Positions 8,722 through 17,735 of a stretch of DNA of 39,533 nucleotides are shown piece by piece. The translations under genes were made by a program, and so were the position numbers. Each line of letters opens with the position of its first letter. The stretch's first letter is position 1. The notes beneath the pieces are model-generated. The model had not been told where the DNA came from. It searched no databases and saw nothing but the letters and a program-made list of their open reading frames with translations. This DNA is from an uncultured Hellea sp. GTDB lineage: Bacteria; Pseudomonadota; Alphaproteobacteria; Caulobacterales; Maricaulaceae. The stretch spans positions 1-39,533 of the forward strand of contig CAJQGR010000077.1 of the NCBI GenBank assembly GCA_905477785.1, read 5' to 3'.

Positions 8722-9030
8722 ATGACAAACAAAAACGGAATATCTCAAGAAGCTCAAAAAGATCCACTTAAGGTTTTTGATAAAAAGTTAAAAGCTTTAA
8801 AAAGTGACAATAAAGGCCATGAGATTGAAAAAAGTAGTTCTGGAATGGCAACAGGCTTGAAATATGCTAGCGAATTCTCAGCTGCTGTGCTAGTAGGTGC
8901 GTTTTTTGGATACTTGGCTGATAAATACATAGGTACTACACCTTGGGGTTTATTAGTGGGTTTAATATTTGGGTTTGGCGCAGGCGTTATAAATGTTATA
9001 CGTGCTGCAAAAGAAGGAATGAATGGTTAA
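8722..9030 (+). CDS. atpI: ATP synthase subunit I / AtpZ-type assembly protein
   Basis: Small accessory membrane protein of the F0 operon, thought to help c-ring assembly or Mg2+ handling. The 102-residue product has a charged, soluble N-terminal half (to about residue 45). Two membrane segments follow: about 50-68 (SEFSAAVLVGAFFGYLADK) and about 74-94 (WGLLVGLIFGFGAGVINVI). The motif GYLADKYIGTTPWGLLVGLIFG is typical of the AtpZ/AtpI family. It is first in the F0 operon, 37 nt before atpB. It is not part of the finished enzyme. Confidence 0.9.
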   Translation: MTNKNGISQEAQKDPLKVFDKKLKALKSDNKGHEIEKSSSGMATGLKYASEFSAAVLVGAFFGYLADKYIGTTPWGLLVGLIFGFGAGVINVIRAAKEGMNG

Positions 9031-9067
9031 AACAGTTTTGTCTGTTAAAACCTAAGAGGAAATATAG

Positions 9068-9832
9068 ATGATCGCAGCAGGTCTAGACCCTATTGCTCAG
9101 TTCGAAATCCATAAATTGGTAGAACTGAGTATTGGTAAGTACGATATAAGCTTTACAAACTCCTCTTTGATGATGGTTGTTGCAGTACTGTCGGTATCTA
9201 TATGGCTTTTATTATCTAGTAAAAAATCACTAGTACCTGGAAGAGCCCAATCAGTAGCAGAAATTTCCTATGAGTTTGTCGCAGATATGGTTAAATCAGC
9301 GGCAGGTAAGGAGGGTCTACGGTTTTTTCCCTTTGTTTTCACTTTATTTATATTCATACTATTTGCTAATCTTTTAGGAATGATCCCGTTTTTCTTTACA
9401 ACCACAAGCCATATAATTGTGACTTTTACTTTGGCAATGATGGTAATGAGTCTAGTTATTGGATACGGAGTATTCAAAAATGGTTTTAAATTTTTAAAGT
9501 TATTTTGGCCTTCTGGAATTCCTATGGCAATATTGCCTTTTGTTTCAATTTTAGAGATTATATCATTTGTATCCAGACCAATAAGTCTTTCTGTTAGACT
9601 ATGGGCAAACATGTTTGCAGGACATATCTTACTCAAACTTTTCGCTGGGTTTTCAATCATGATGATTACCGGGTTAGGTTTTTTCCCAGGAGCGATAGGT
9701 GCGTTAATTCCCTACGCGATGACCTTAGCTCTCACACCACTAGAATTCCTGGTTGCATTTGTGCAAGCATACGTTTTCGCCCTGCTTACATGCGTCTATT
9801 TATCTGATGCATTGCATCCAGGACATCATTAA
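9068..9832 (+). CDS. atpB: ATP synthase F0 subunit a
   Basis: Stator subunit forming the two proton half-channels against the c-ring; inner membrane, 254 residues. Five to six hydrophobic helices are visible. The essential arginine is in SLSVRLWANMFAGH (Arg177), and the last helices contain LTPLEFLVAFVQAYVFALLTCVYL with the conserved Glu and Gln. The N-terminal DPIAQFEIHKLV is typical of alphaproteobacterial subunit a. AAGAGGAAA lies at a good distance before the ATG at 9068. It sits between atpI and atpE in the usual order. Confidence 0.97.
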   Translation: MIAAGLDPIAQFEIHKLVELSIGKYDISFTNSSLMMVVAVLSVSIWLLLSSKKSLVPGRAQSVAEISYEFVADMVKSAAGKEGLRFFPFVFTLFIFILFANLLGMIPFFFTTTSHIIVTFTLAMMVMSLVIGYGVFKNGFKFLKLFWPSGIPMAILPFVSILEIISFVSRPISLSVRLWANMFAGHILLKLFAGFSIMMITGLGFFPGAIGALIPYAMTLALTPLEFLVAFVQAYVFALLTCVYLSDALHPGHH

Positions 9833-9865
9833 CTGCAATTTAACGCTTTTCTATAGGAGATTAAC

Positions 9866-10093
9866 ATGGAAGCAGAAGCAGCAAAATACATAGGCGCAGG
9901 CCTTGCATGTTTAGGTATGGCTGGTGCCGGTATCGGTGTCGGCAACCTATTTGGCCAGTACTTATCAGGCGCACTAAGAAATCCATCAGCTGCACCAGGT
10001 CAGTTCTCAAACCTCATCTTTGGTTTTGCCGTTACTGAGGCCTTGGGAATATTTTCATTCGCAGTTGCGCTGATATTAATGTTCGTTCTTTAA
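9866..10093 (+). CDS. atpE: ATP synthase F0 subunit c
   Basis: Proteolipid of the rotor ring, 75 residues, two helices in a hairpin. The glycine-rich first helix [17 protein letters not shown] and the polar loop ALRNPSA (Arg38, Asn39, Pro40) are canonical. The ion-binding carboxylate is Glu58 in AVTEALGIF. The residues next to Glu58 lack the Ser/Thr set typical of Na+-binding rings, so proton coupling is inferred. TAGGAGA precedes the ATG. Slightly more GC-rich codons than its neighbours fit high expression. Confidence 0.97.
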   Translation: MEAEAAKYIGAGLACLGMAGAGIGVGNLFGQYLSGALRNPSAAPGQFSNLIFGFAVTEALGIFSFAVALILMFVL

Positions 10094-10119
10094 TATAATA
10101 AACCAACAAAGGCGTCGCT

Positions 10120-10686
10120 ATGCTTAACGCGATAACATTGATTGGGTTAAATCTAGCTCCTACCGGATCAAAAAATGTAAATGGTGGAGAGCTTATGGAG
10201 GAAGCACCGTTTCCTCCATTTGACCCTACTTATTTTCCTAGTCAAATATTTTGGCTTTTAGTAAGCTTTTTTGCATTGTATTTTTTGCTTTCAAAAATCT
10301 TCTTACCCAAAATATCTTGGGCAATAGATGAAAGGTCAGAAAAAATATCAGATGACTTAGAGAACGCAGAGCGCATGCAAAAAGAAGCTCAGGAAGCAGA
10401 GATATCATACACAGAAAGTTTAGCGCTCGCCAGAGCTAAATCAAATAGCGTTGCTGAAACTACTCGCCAAGCAATTGAAGCTGAACTTAAACTTGAAATG
10501 GATGCCGAAAATAAAAAAGCAGATATTAAATCAAAAGCAGCAGAAGATCATATTAAATCAATTCGCGATAACGCTATGAAAAATTTAGAAATTGTATCAT
10601 GTGAAGTTGCTCAAACTGCAATTGAATCACTTACAGGCAGCAAAATAAGCTTAAAAGTAATTAAGAAAGCACTTAAAGAAGGCTAA
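10120..10686 (+). CDS. atpG: ATP synthase F0 subunit b' (AtpF')
   Basis: One of two different peripheral-stalk subunits; alphaproteobacteria and phototrophs use a b/b' heterodimer. 188 residues: a short N-terminal extension, FPPFDPTYFPSQIFWLLVSFFALYFLL as the start of the single membrane helix (about 36-62), then KIFLPKISWAIDERSEKISDDL and a long charged coiled coil. FDPTYFPSQIFWL is the b' hallmark. ATG at 10120 has AAAGGCG upstream. An internal ATG 25 codons in (just before EEAPFPPFDP) is a possible alternative start, since the first 25 residues are poorly conserved. Ends 5 nt before subunit b. Symbols atpG and atpX are also used for b'. Confidence 0.92.
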   Translation: MLNAITLIGLNLAPTGSKNVNGGELMEEAPFPPFDPTYFPSQIFWLLVSFFALYFLLSKIFLPKISWAIDERSEKISDDLENAERMQKEAQEAEISYTESLALARAKSNSVAETTRQAIEAELKLEMDAENKKADIKSKAAEDHIKSIRDNAMKNLEIVSCEVAQTAIESLTGSKISLKVIKKALKEG

Positions 10687-10691
10687 GAGTT

Positions 10692-11192
10692 ATGCATTTT
10701 GATTTTGCTTTAAACAGTCCAACAATATGGGTTTTCTTGGCTGTTATAATTTTTATTTTACTACTTGGATACTTTGGTATTCACAAAAAAATTGCAACAT
10801 CCCTAGATACTAGGTCTGAAAAAATAAGAAACGAGCTCAAGCAAGCAACGCTTTTACGCGAAGAAGCACAAGCGCTAGTTACATCTTATATTAACAAACA
10901 AAAAGAAGCTGAAAAACAAGCAAAAAATATAATCAAACAAGCTCAAAAAGATGCTGAAAATATGGCAAAAATTGCTAGAGAGGAATTTGAGGTAAGACTC
11001 AAGCGTAGAGAAGAACAAGCAGAAGCAAAAATTAAAGCTGCAGAAGCACAGGCTATGCGTGATGTGAAATCAAAAGCTGCTAATACCGCAATCGCAGCAG
11101 TAGAAAAAATTCTACGGTCAGGTGGCATTGTTGACCATGACGAACTAATCAAAAATGGAATTTCTGAATTAGGAAAGCTTCAGAATAAGTAA
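10692..11192 (+). CDS. atpF: ATP synthase F0 subunit b
   Basis: Second peripheral-stalk subunit, 166 residues. One membrane helix (about 10-27, PTIWVFLAVIIFILLLGYFG) followed by KKIATSLDTRSEKIRNELKQATLLREEAQALV and a long Lys/Glu/Ala coiled coil reaching toward F1. Last gene of the F0 operon; no atpH-A-G-D-C follows, so F1 must be encoded elsewhere, as in many alphaproteobacteria. It ends 10 nt from the convergent gcvPB stop codon, and I see no terminator in that gap. Confidence 0.94.
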   Translation: MHFDFALNSPTIWVFLAVIIFILLLGYFGIHKKIATSLDTRSEKIRNELKQATLLREEAQALVTSYINKQKEAEKQAKNIIKQAQKDAENMAKIAREEFEVRLKRREEQAEAKIKAAEAQAMRDVKSKAANTAIAAVEKILRSGGIVDHDELIKNGISELGKLQNK

Positions 11193-11202
11193 ATAACAAA
11201 GC

Positions 11203-12750
11203 TCAAGCGTCATATCTTAAAATTGGCTTTCGTGCTGCTAGAGTTTCATCAAGCCTTTTGGTAGGGGCATATTGTGGAGCAGACTTAAAACTTTCTACAT
11301 CCCCGTTTTTAGCTTTTTTAGCTAAGCCTCTCATTGTATGAATAAATCTATCTAGCTCATATTTTGATTCACTTTCCGTAGGCTCTATCAACATTGCCCC
11401 ATGAACGACCAAAGGAAAGTACATAGTCATTGGATGATAGCCTTCATCTATCATGGCTTTTGCAAAATCAATTGTATCAATTCCAGTATTCTTTAAAAAA
11501 GTATCATTAAATAGTACTTCATGCATGCAATGACCAGAGTAGGCAGGTGACATTAAATCAGATAAAGATGCTAATATATAATTAGCATTCAGTACTGCAT
11601 CTTCAGTGGCTTGTTTTAATCCATCTCTACCATGGCTCATTAAATATGACAGCGCTCTACTATACATACCCATTTGACCATGAAATGCACAAAGTCTTCC
11701 CATAGACATTTCATCAATTTCTTCAACTAGACTATAATAACCGAGCTTATCTTTGATAACATAAGGTACTGGCGCAAAGTCTTTGAGAGCTTCTGACAAA
11801 ACAGTAGGTCCAGAACCGGGGCCTCCACCACCATGAGGAGTTGAAAATGTTTTATGAAGATTAATATGCATCGCATCCACCCCCAAATCTCCTGGTCTAA
11901 CGCGTCCAACTAAAGCATTGAAATTAGCACCATCACAATAAAAGTATCCACCTGCAGAATGAATAAGTTCAGAAATTTCAATTATTTCACTTTCAAATAA
12001 ACCACATGTGTTGGGGTTAGTTAACATTATCCCAGCTATATCGTTATTTTCCCCTAATTCATTTACCTTGGAACGCAGTACTTTCATATCAATGCAACCT
12101 TTGTCATTAGCTGGGAGTTCATCCACAAAAAAACCACATTGCACTGCAGTTGCAGGGTTAGTCCCATGAGCGCTTTCTGGCACAAAAACTCTACGTTTAT
12201 GACTGTTTCCATCTGCATCCAAACGAGCACGAATAGTCATCATTCCGCAAAGCTCACCATGCGCTCCAGCCTTAGGTGTGAGCGCAACTGCAGGCATATT
12301 GCATAATTTAGTTAGCCAATTGGATAACTCATACATGAGTTCTAGGGCACCTTGCACTGTTGATATTGGTTGCAATGGGTGAACATCAGCAAATCCGGGT
12401 AGTCTTGCAATTTTTTCATTTAACCTTGGATTGTGCTTCATAGTGCAAGATCCAAGAGGATAGACTCCTAAATCAATAGCGTAATTTTTTTGAGATAAGC
12501 GTACATAATGCCTAAGTATTTCTGGCTCAGAAAGGCCCGGAAGCTCAATATCTTTTTTTTGCTCTAGGCCGCCAAGCCGGTACTCCAAACCCTTAGCGGC
12601 TGGAAAATCAATACCTGTTTTATTGAAGTTTCCCGTTTCAAATATTAACTTCGTAGCTTGCTCTAATGCCTTATTACCGGAAAAACTTTTAGAGACATTA
12701 TAGTTTATTTTAGTCGGTGCGGTAATCCTACCTTGGGTATTCATACTCAT
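11203..12750 (-). CDS. gcvPB: Glycine dehydrogenase (decarboxylating) subunit 2
   Basis: PLP-binding half of the split P-protein, which decarboxylates glycine and passes the aminomethyl group to the lipoyl arm of GcvH. 515 residues. The PLP-anchoring Lys300 lies in MHINLHKTFSTPHGGGGPG, and ALTPKAGAHGELCGM and YCDGANFNALVG are family motifs. Last gene of the gcvT-H-PA-PB operon. Its ATG at 12750 overlaps the stop of gcvPA in an ATGA, suggesting translational coupling; an ATG two codons later is also possible. The two-gene form of P-protein occurs in part of the alphaproteobacteria, while others carry a single fused gcvP. Confidence 0.96.
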   Translation of the reverse strand: MSMNTQGRITAPTKINYNVSKSFSGNKALEQATKLIFETGNFNKTGIDFPAAKGLEYRLGGLEQKKDIELPGLSEPEILRHYVRLSQKNYAIDLGVYPLGSCTMKHNPRLNEKIARLPGFADVHPLQPISTVQGALELMYELSNWLTKLCNMPAVALTPKAGAHGELCGMMTIRARLDADGNSHKRRVFVPESAHGTNPATAVQCGFFVDELPANDKGCIDMKVLRSKVNELGENNDIAGIMLTNPNTCGLFESEIIEISELIHSAGGYFYCDGANFNALVGRVRPGDLGVDAMHINLHKTFSTPHGGGGPGSGPTVLSEALKDFAPVPYVIKDKLGYYSLVEEIDEMSMGRLCAFHGQMGMYSRALSYLMSHGRDGLKQATEDAVLNANYILASLSDLMSPAYSGHCMHEVLFNDTFLKNTGIDTIDFAKAMIDEGYHPMTMYFPLVVHGAMLIEPTESESKYELDRFIHTMRGLAKKAKNGDVESFKSAPQYAPTKRLDETLAARKPILRYDA

Positions 12751-14087
12751 CGTAATTCTTCTTCTAATGCACTACAAAGTGTATCAATATCATGCTGATC
12801 AACAATTTCTGTTGCACATATTAGTAATATATCTTTTGCACCAGCTTTATTTAATCGAGAAAATGGTACTCCTCCAAGAATATTCTTGCTAGCTAGAGAA
12901 TCCACAACATCTTCCGCACATTTATCAAGCTCTACTGCGAATTCATTAAAAAAAGAAGAATTCAATACTTTTGCACCATTTATTTTATCAATTCTGGCCG
13001 CTAATAAGTTTGCTTTCTCATGGTTCAAGATAGCAAGTTTACGTAATCCTTTACCTCCTAATAAACTCATATGAATTGAAAATGCCAAACAACATAAACC
13101 GCTATTAGTACATATATTTGAAGTTGCCTTATCTCTTCTAATATGTTGCTCTCGTGTTGACAAAGTTAGCACAAAGGCTCGATTACCATCTGCATCAATA
13201 GTTTCACCACAAATTCTTCCTGGCATTTGACGAACTAGCTTTTTATTGCAAGCGAATAAACCTACATGAGGTCCGCCAAAGTTAAGACCAACTCCTATTC
13301 CTTGACCCTCACCTACAACTATATCAGCTCCCTGCTCTCCTGGAGGTTTGATAAGGCCTAAAGCTACTGGCTCAGTAAAAACAGCAATTAATAGAGCTTT
13401 ATGTTGATGCGCTTTTTCAGCAATAGGAGTTAAGTCAACAATTTCTCCGAATACATTTGGTGATTGCACAACAATACAGGCTGTTTCGTCATTAATTAAA
13501 TCTATGACTTCATAATCAGAAGAAATTTCTGAGTCTAATACACATACATCAATGTCAACAGAGGATGCAAGAGTTTTGGTCGCTAATGAATAATGTGGAT
13601 GCAAACCAGGAGCAATAATAGCCTTATGTTTTTTTGTTACCCGTTTAGCCATTACAACCGCTTCTGCGCAAGCGGTTGATCCATCATACATAGAAGCATT
13701 TGCAACTTCCATTCCGGTAAGAATTGCAACCTGCGATTGAAACTCAAATAACACCTGAAGTGTACCTTGACTTATTTCAGGTTGATAAGGTGTATATGCT
13801 GTCAAAAACTCTGATCTTTGAATTAAATGGTCAACAGATGACGGCACATGGTGTTTATAAGCTCCCGCACCGCAAAAAAATGGAACTGAAGAAGCATTAA
13901 TAGACTTATCGGATAATCTGATCATATATTTTTCAACTTCAGATTCGGGTTTATGGCATGGAAGGTCAAATAATTCTGATGAACGTGCCTGTTTTGGGAT
14001 ACATTCAAATAAGTCTTCTATATCTTTAACACCTATTGCCCCCAACATTTGAGATCGATCTTTATTGTCTAAAGGTAGATAACGCAT
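12747..14087 (-). CDS. gcvPA: Glycine dehydrogenase (decarboxylating) subunit 1
   Basis: N-terminal half of the split P-protein, folded like an aminotransferase but without the PLP lysine; pairs with GcvPB. About 446 residues. Motifs: MRYLPLDNKDRSQMLGAIG at the start, FFCGAGAYKHHVPSSVDHL, AYTPYQPEISQGTLQVLFEFQ, ANASMYDGSTACAEAVVMA, and GGPHVGLFACNKKLVRQMPGR. I prefer the ATG at 14087 because homologues begin MRYLPLT-like and GGAAAA sits just upstream. An in-frame ATG at 14099 would add MENY. Followed by gcvPB with a 4-nt overlap and preceded by gcvH after a 53-nt gap. Confidence 0.95.
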   Translation of the reverse strand: MRYLPLDNKDRSQMLGAIGVKDIEDLFECIPKQARSSELFDLPCHKPESEVEKYMIRLSDKSINASSVPFFCGAGAYKHHVPSSVDHLIQRSEFLTAYTPYQPEISQGTLQVLFEFQSQVAILTGMEVANASMYDGSTACAEAVVMAKRVTKKHKAIIAPGLHPHYSLATKTLASSVDIDVCVLDSEISSDYEVIDLINDETACIVVQSPNVFGEIVDLTPIAEKAHQHKALLIAVFTEPVALGLIKPPGEQGADIVVGEGQGIGVGLNFGGPHVGLFACNKKLVRQMPGRICGETIDADGNRAFVLTLSTREQHIRRDKATSNICTNSGLCCLAFSIHMSLLGGKGLRKLAILNHEKANLLAARIDKINGAKVLNSSFFNEFAVELDKCAEDVVDSLASKNILGGVPFSRLNKAGAKDILLICATEIVDQHDIDTLCSALEEELR

Positions 14088-14140
14088 ATAATTTTCCATA
14101 GGTACATAATTTATTTCTCTTTTAAACGAATTTGTATGAA

Positions 14141-14512
14141 TTAACTCTCATCACAATATACATTGTATTCATCTTGATTCATTAGACCCTTTAGTTCATT
14201 CAAATCAGATATAGATATTTTCACAAACCACCCATCTTCAAATGGAGACTCATTCACAATTTGAGGATTTTCCTCTAGTTCCTTATTTACACTCAGTACT
14301 TTTCCAGAAACAGGACTATATACCTCTGAAGCCGCCTTGACAGACTCAACCACAGCGAGCTCTTCACCACTTTCCAATGTTTTTCCAATCTCAGGAAGTT
14401 CTACAAAAACAACATCTCCAAGTTGAGAGGCAGCATGAGAAGAGATTCCTACAACACCTTCTTTTTGGTTAATATTTATCCATTCATGGTCTTTAGTAAA
14501 ATAAATTGACAT
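14141..14512 (-). CDS. gcvH: Glycine cleavage system H protein
   Basis: Lipoyl carrier that shuttles the aminomethyl group between P-, T- and L-proteins. 123 residues, standard length. The lipoylated residue is Lys59 in AVVESVKAASEVYSPVSG; GVVGISSHAASQLGDVVFVELPE is the preceding conserved strand region. Start ATG at 14512 lies 4 nt after the gcvT stop, and the ribosome-binding site AGGGGA overlaps the end of gcvT, so the two are tightly coupled. L-protein (lpd) is not in the window and is normally shared with other dehydrogenases. Confidence 0.96.
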   Translation of the reverse strand: MSIYFTKDHEWININQKEGVVGISSHAASQLGDVVFVELPEIGKTLESGEELAVVESVKAASEVYSPVSGKVLSVNKELEENPQIVNESPFEDGWFVKISISDLNELKGLMNQDEYNVYCDES

Positions 14513-14516
14513 TTTT

Positions 14517-15662
14517 TTATCCCCTATAATATTTAGTGCTCACAAATGGCATTTTAACAACGCTAGCAGGCATAGTTTTGTTACGGATTATTAAATTTAT
14601 GGGGGTTCCTATTTTTTTAAATTCACCCACCACATACCCCATTGCAATTGGAAAGCCTAAAGAAGGGCTATAACTACCACTCGTTACAACTCCAATTTTA
14701 TTACCTTTAATATCTTGAATTTCAGCGCCTGCACGTGCAGGAATTCTGCCATCAGGTTTTATACCAACTAATCTTTTAGTGTTAACACACTCAATATCAG
14801 AAATAACTCTCTCAGAACCCTTGAATTTTACATTAGGTAATCTTCTATTTTTTTGAATTGACCAAGTAAGTCCAGCCTCGACAGGCGAAACGCTTTCATC
14901 AATATCTTGACCGTAAAGGCAAAGTCCGGCTTCAAGCCTTAAACTGTCTCGCGCACCCAATCCTATCATTTCAACATCTTCGTTTTGTAAAAGCATGTCC
15001 ACTAAAGTGCATACATCACTATTCTTCATTGAAATCTCAAATCCATCTTCACCTGTATATCCAGAACGAGAAACATGACCCCATATATTTGGAGTCAATG
15101 GCACATAAATTGATGACATAAATGATAGATCCGCAATTGAAGAATTAAGCCGCGCGAGGACTTCGACTGATTTAGGTCCTTGAAGCGATATTAAAGACAA
15201 AGAGTTATCTTCAATATCAAGATTTATCCCTTCTGGTAAATTTTTTTTAATGTATTCAAAATCTGAATGTTTCTTGTTGGCATTAACTACTAAATAAAGT
15301 TTATGACTCTGCCCCTCAACTCCAAGTCGACCAACAATTAAATCATCTATGATACCGCCATCAGCATTCAATAGTTGTGAATATTTTTGTTTACCTGGTT
15401 CCAAACTAGAAATATCAGCTGGAACTAATGCTTCCAGAGCCTTTGCCACGTGTAAAAAATCAAGGTTATCTGAATATAAAAAACACTGCCCCATGTGCGA
15501 AACATCAAATAGTCCAGCTTTTGAACGTGTATGCAAATGTTCTTTAAGTATACCCAAGTTATAGTGAAGTGGCATACTATAACCTGCAAAGGAAACCATA
15601 TTTGCGCCATAAGACAAATGATTGTCGTAAAGCTTAGTTTTCAATAAATTGATTTCAGACAC
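14517..15662 (-). CDS. gcvT: Glycine cleavage system T protein (aminomethyltransferase)
   Basis: Transfers the methylene from aminomethyl-GcvH to tetrahydrofolate, releasing ammonia. 381 residues. Motifs: NMVSFAGYSMPLHY near the start, RSKAGLFDVSHMGQ, SYSPSLG/GSYSPSLGFPIAMGYV near the end, SRSGYTGEDGFEISM in the centre and LGARDSLRLEAGLCLYGQDID. The start is GTG at 15662 (protein MSEINLL), with GGAAG 7 nt upstream. That GGAA lies in the loop of a small ACAC/GTGT hairpin just after the glycine riboswitch, which could hide the ribosome-binding site. First gene of the gcv operon. Confidence 0.96.
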   Translation of the reverse strand: MSEINLLKTKLYDNHLSYGANMVSFAGYSMPLHYNLGILKEHLHTRSKAGLFDVSHMGQCFLYSDNLDFLHVAKALEALVPADISSLEPGKQKYSQLLNADGGIIDDLIVGRLGVEGQSHKLYLVVNANKKHSDFEYIKKNLPEGINLDIEDNSLSLISLQGPKSVEVLARLNSSIADLSFMSSIYVPLTPNIWGHVSRSGYTGEDGFEISMKNSDVCTLVDMLLQNEDVEMIGLGARDSLRLEAGLCLYGQDIDESVSPVEAGLTWSIQKNRRLPNVKFKGSERVISDIECVNTKRLVGIKPDGRIPARAGAEIQDIKGNKIGVVTSGSYSPSLGFPIAMGYVVGEFKKIGTPINLIIRNKTMPASVVKMPFVSTKYYRG

Positions 15663-15688
15663 AATTACACTTCCGTGTTCTGTGCCAC

Positions 15689-15876
15689 CCGCTGTCCTTG
15701 AAACCTGAGAGATTCACCTAAATACTAACACTAGCAATAGGCTTACTCCGTCGGTGGAAAATAATACTAAATTTCACTTTCCAGCGTTTTAAAAAATAAG
15801 CGGTCCATTTTACCTGAGAGTTTCCGGTGGCGGTTGCTCCTTCGGTGGCGGATTAATTCGCACTCTCCCGCTTATT
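15689..15876 (-). promoter_or_regulatory. Tandem glycine riboswitch
   Basis: Two glycine aptamers in the gcvT leader, read on the minus strand. Aptamer 1 spans about 15795-15876. A perfect 9-bp P1 stem (AATAAGCGG with CCGCTTATT) encloses GGGAGAG, CCGAAGGAGCAA and CTCTCAGGT. Aptamer 2 spans about 15689-15787. A P1 of CGCTG with CAGCG encloses GCTGGAAAGTG, CCGACGGAGTAAG and another CTCTCAGGT with the CAAGGACAG 3' flank. The linker is short. Tandem glycine riboswitches before gcv operons usually turn expression on when glycine is abundant. No terminator follows aptamer 2, so control of translation initiation is more likely than attenuation (inference). Confidence 0.95.
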
Positions 15877-15944
15877 AATATTAAAATAAAATTAGACGTT
15901 AGAAATTACATGTCAATAAGTAATTTTAAACATTAGACTACTTC

Positions 15945-17726
15945 TTACATACGTTCTGGGGCTTCAATTCCTAAAATATTTAAAGCCTTTTCCAATTGTA
16001 GCAATGTTAGTTTAGCTAATGACAATCGAGAACTTTGTAAAGGTTTAGGTATTTCTTCAGAAAGTATAGGGCAGTCAGCATAAAACCTCGAAAATGCCTG
16101 TGCCACTCTATAAACATGATCACATAAAATATGCGGTGAATATTTAACCCCAGCAATTGAAACTGATTTTCCGAAAGCATCTAATGCAATTAACAGCTGC
16201 TGTTCGGAACTATGGGATAAATCAATACTTTGGTCTTCTAAAACAATATTCGCAGATACAGCCTTTCTAAGTATAGATTTGATACGCACAACTGCATAAA
16301 GTAAATAAGGTCCAGTTTTACCTTCAAAAGATGTGAAACGCACAGGGTCGAATATATAATTAGTAAGTCTTTGGTTCTGCAAGTCTGCAAATTTTAGAGC
16401 TGCTAAGCCAACCTTACGTGCAATTTCTAATCTTTCATGATAATCAAAACCTATACCAATTCCAGATTCTTCCAATCTTTTTCTTGCAGAATTATTCATA
16501 ATATCCAAGAGATCCTGCAAACGTAAAACACCACCCTCTCGAGTTTTGAATGGTTTGCCATCCTTACCATTCATAGTACCAAAGCCCACATGAATTAGTT
16601 GATCAGGGTGAAACCAACCCGCCTTAGATGCAGCACGAAAAACTTGTTCAAAATGTAGTGCTTGTCTCTGGTCAACAACATAAATTATAAGGTCTGGGTT
16701 ATTTGTCTCTTTTCTATCCACTAACGTAGCCATGTCAGTAGTATGATATAATACTGCACCAGAACTAGCCAGAAGCATTAAAGGCGGTATATCTAATTTT
16801 TCATTTTCTTCCTGAACTCTTATTATTAAAGCGCCATTATCTTCTTCAGTTATATTTTTCAGCTTAAGTTCTTTAATCATATCGGGTATTAATGGGTCAA
16901 CGCACGCTTCACCTTTCCATAAGTCAAATTCTACTCCAAGTTTTCCATATCCAACCTTTAATGCAGCTACCGATACAGATATAAAATGCTCTAAAAGAGC
17001 ACGATACCCTAACCTACCTGATTGCAATTCAGCGGTGGCAGTTCTTGATAGTTCCATTCTATCATCATCATTTTTTGCAGCTGCACTCGCTTGAGGATAA
17101 AGTCGAGCTAAATCATCCATATTTACAGGAGATATATCAGGGAAATCTGAAGTAATATTTTCATCAAAATATGGTAAGTTAGGCTGTTCGATTTGTAATT
17201 CAGATATGAGATGACCCATCTGCAAACCCCAATCACCCATGTGTACATCACCAATGACATTATGTCCTTGGGCTCGCAAAATTCTTTTTATAGACTCTCC
17301 AATTACTGCCGATCTAAGATGTCCAACATGCATAGGTTTTGCGACATTAGCTCCACCATAATCAATTATAATTGATAAGGGCAATTCCTGCTTAATACCA
17401 AGATTCTTATCAAACAGAAGCTCCAAGGCACGATCACGCAATGAGTTAACTGAAGGATAAATATTTATAAAACCTGGACCCCCAATTTCTAATTTATCAA
17501 TCATTGGGTGGTTTTGAAGGTTTTTAATGACTAATGATGCAACATCTGATGGAGAAACATATGTTCCCCGTTTTTTAGATATGCCTGAAGCACGCATAGC
17601 ACCATTACATTGATAAGGTGCAATGCCACGAAAACTTTCTTGCACACCCCCAAGTTCTCCGGGGTAACCTATAGTGATAAAAGCTTCTCGGAATAACTCG
17701 TCAAATGTCTCTAATATTGATTGCAT
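15945..17726 (-). CDS. argS: Arginyl-tRNA synthetase
   Basis: Class I aminoacyl-tRNA synthetase charging tRNA-Arg; 593 residues, typical. Domain order: N-terminal Add1-type tRNA-binding domain (about 1-110), Rossmann fold with the HIGH motif as HVGH (133-136, in YGGANVAKPMHVGHLRS), the KMSK-replacing segment NGKDGKPFKTREGG, and the DALR anticodon-binding domain at the C-terminus. The substitution of KMSK by this segment is normal for the family. Start ATG at 17726 gives the full N-terminus. A lipoprotein gene ends 9 nt upstream on the same strand, so they probably share a transcript. Confidence 0.97.
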   Translation of the reverse strand: MQSILETFDELFREAFITIGYPGELGGVQESFRGIAPYQCNGAMRASGISKKRGTYVSPSDVASLVIKNLQNHPMIDKLEIGGPGFINIYPSVNSLRDRALELLFDKNLGIKQELPLSIIIDYGGANVAKPMHVGHLRSAVIGESIKRILRAQGHNVIGDVHMGDWGLQMGHLISELQIEQPNLPYFDENITSDFPDISPVNMDDLARLYPQASAAAKNDDDRMELSRTATAELQSGRLGYRALLEHFISVSVAALKVGYGKLGVEFDLWKGEACVDPLIPDMIKELKLKNITEEDNGALIIRVQEENEKLDIPPLMLLASSGAVLYHTTDMATLVDRKETNNPDLIIYVVDQRQALHFEQVFRAASKAGWFHPDQLIHVGFGTMNGKDGKPFKTREGGVLRLQDLLDIMNNSARKRLEESGIGIGFDYHERLEIARKVGLAALKFADLQNQRLTNYIFDPVRFTSFEGKTGPYLLYAVVRIKSILRKAVSANIVLEDQSIDLSHSSEQQLLIALDAFGKSVSIAGVKYSPHILCDHVYRVAQAFSRFYADCPILSEEIPKPLQSSRLSLAKLTLLQLEKALNILGIEAPERM

Positions 17727-17735
17727 TATTAAATC

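Noticed and set aside
10120-11192. Subunits b and b' as a recent tandem duplication
   Set aside because: The two proteins differ strongly and each carries its own family signature; a b/b' pair is normal in alphaproteobacteria.
16561-16620. Missing KMSK motif in ArgRS as a defect
   Set aside because: Many arginyl-tRNA synthetases lack canonical KMSK; the replacing GKDGKPFKTREGG segment is normal.
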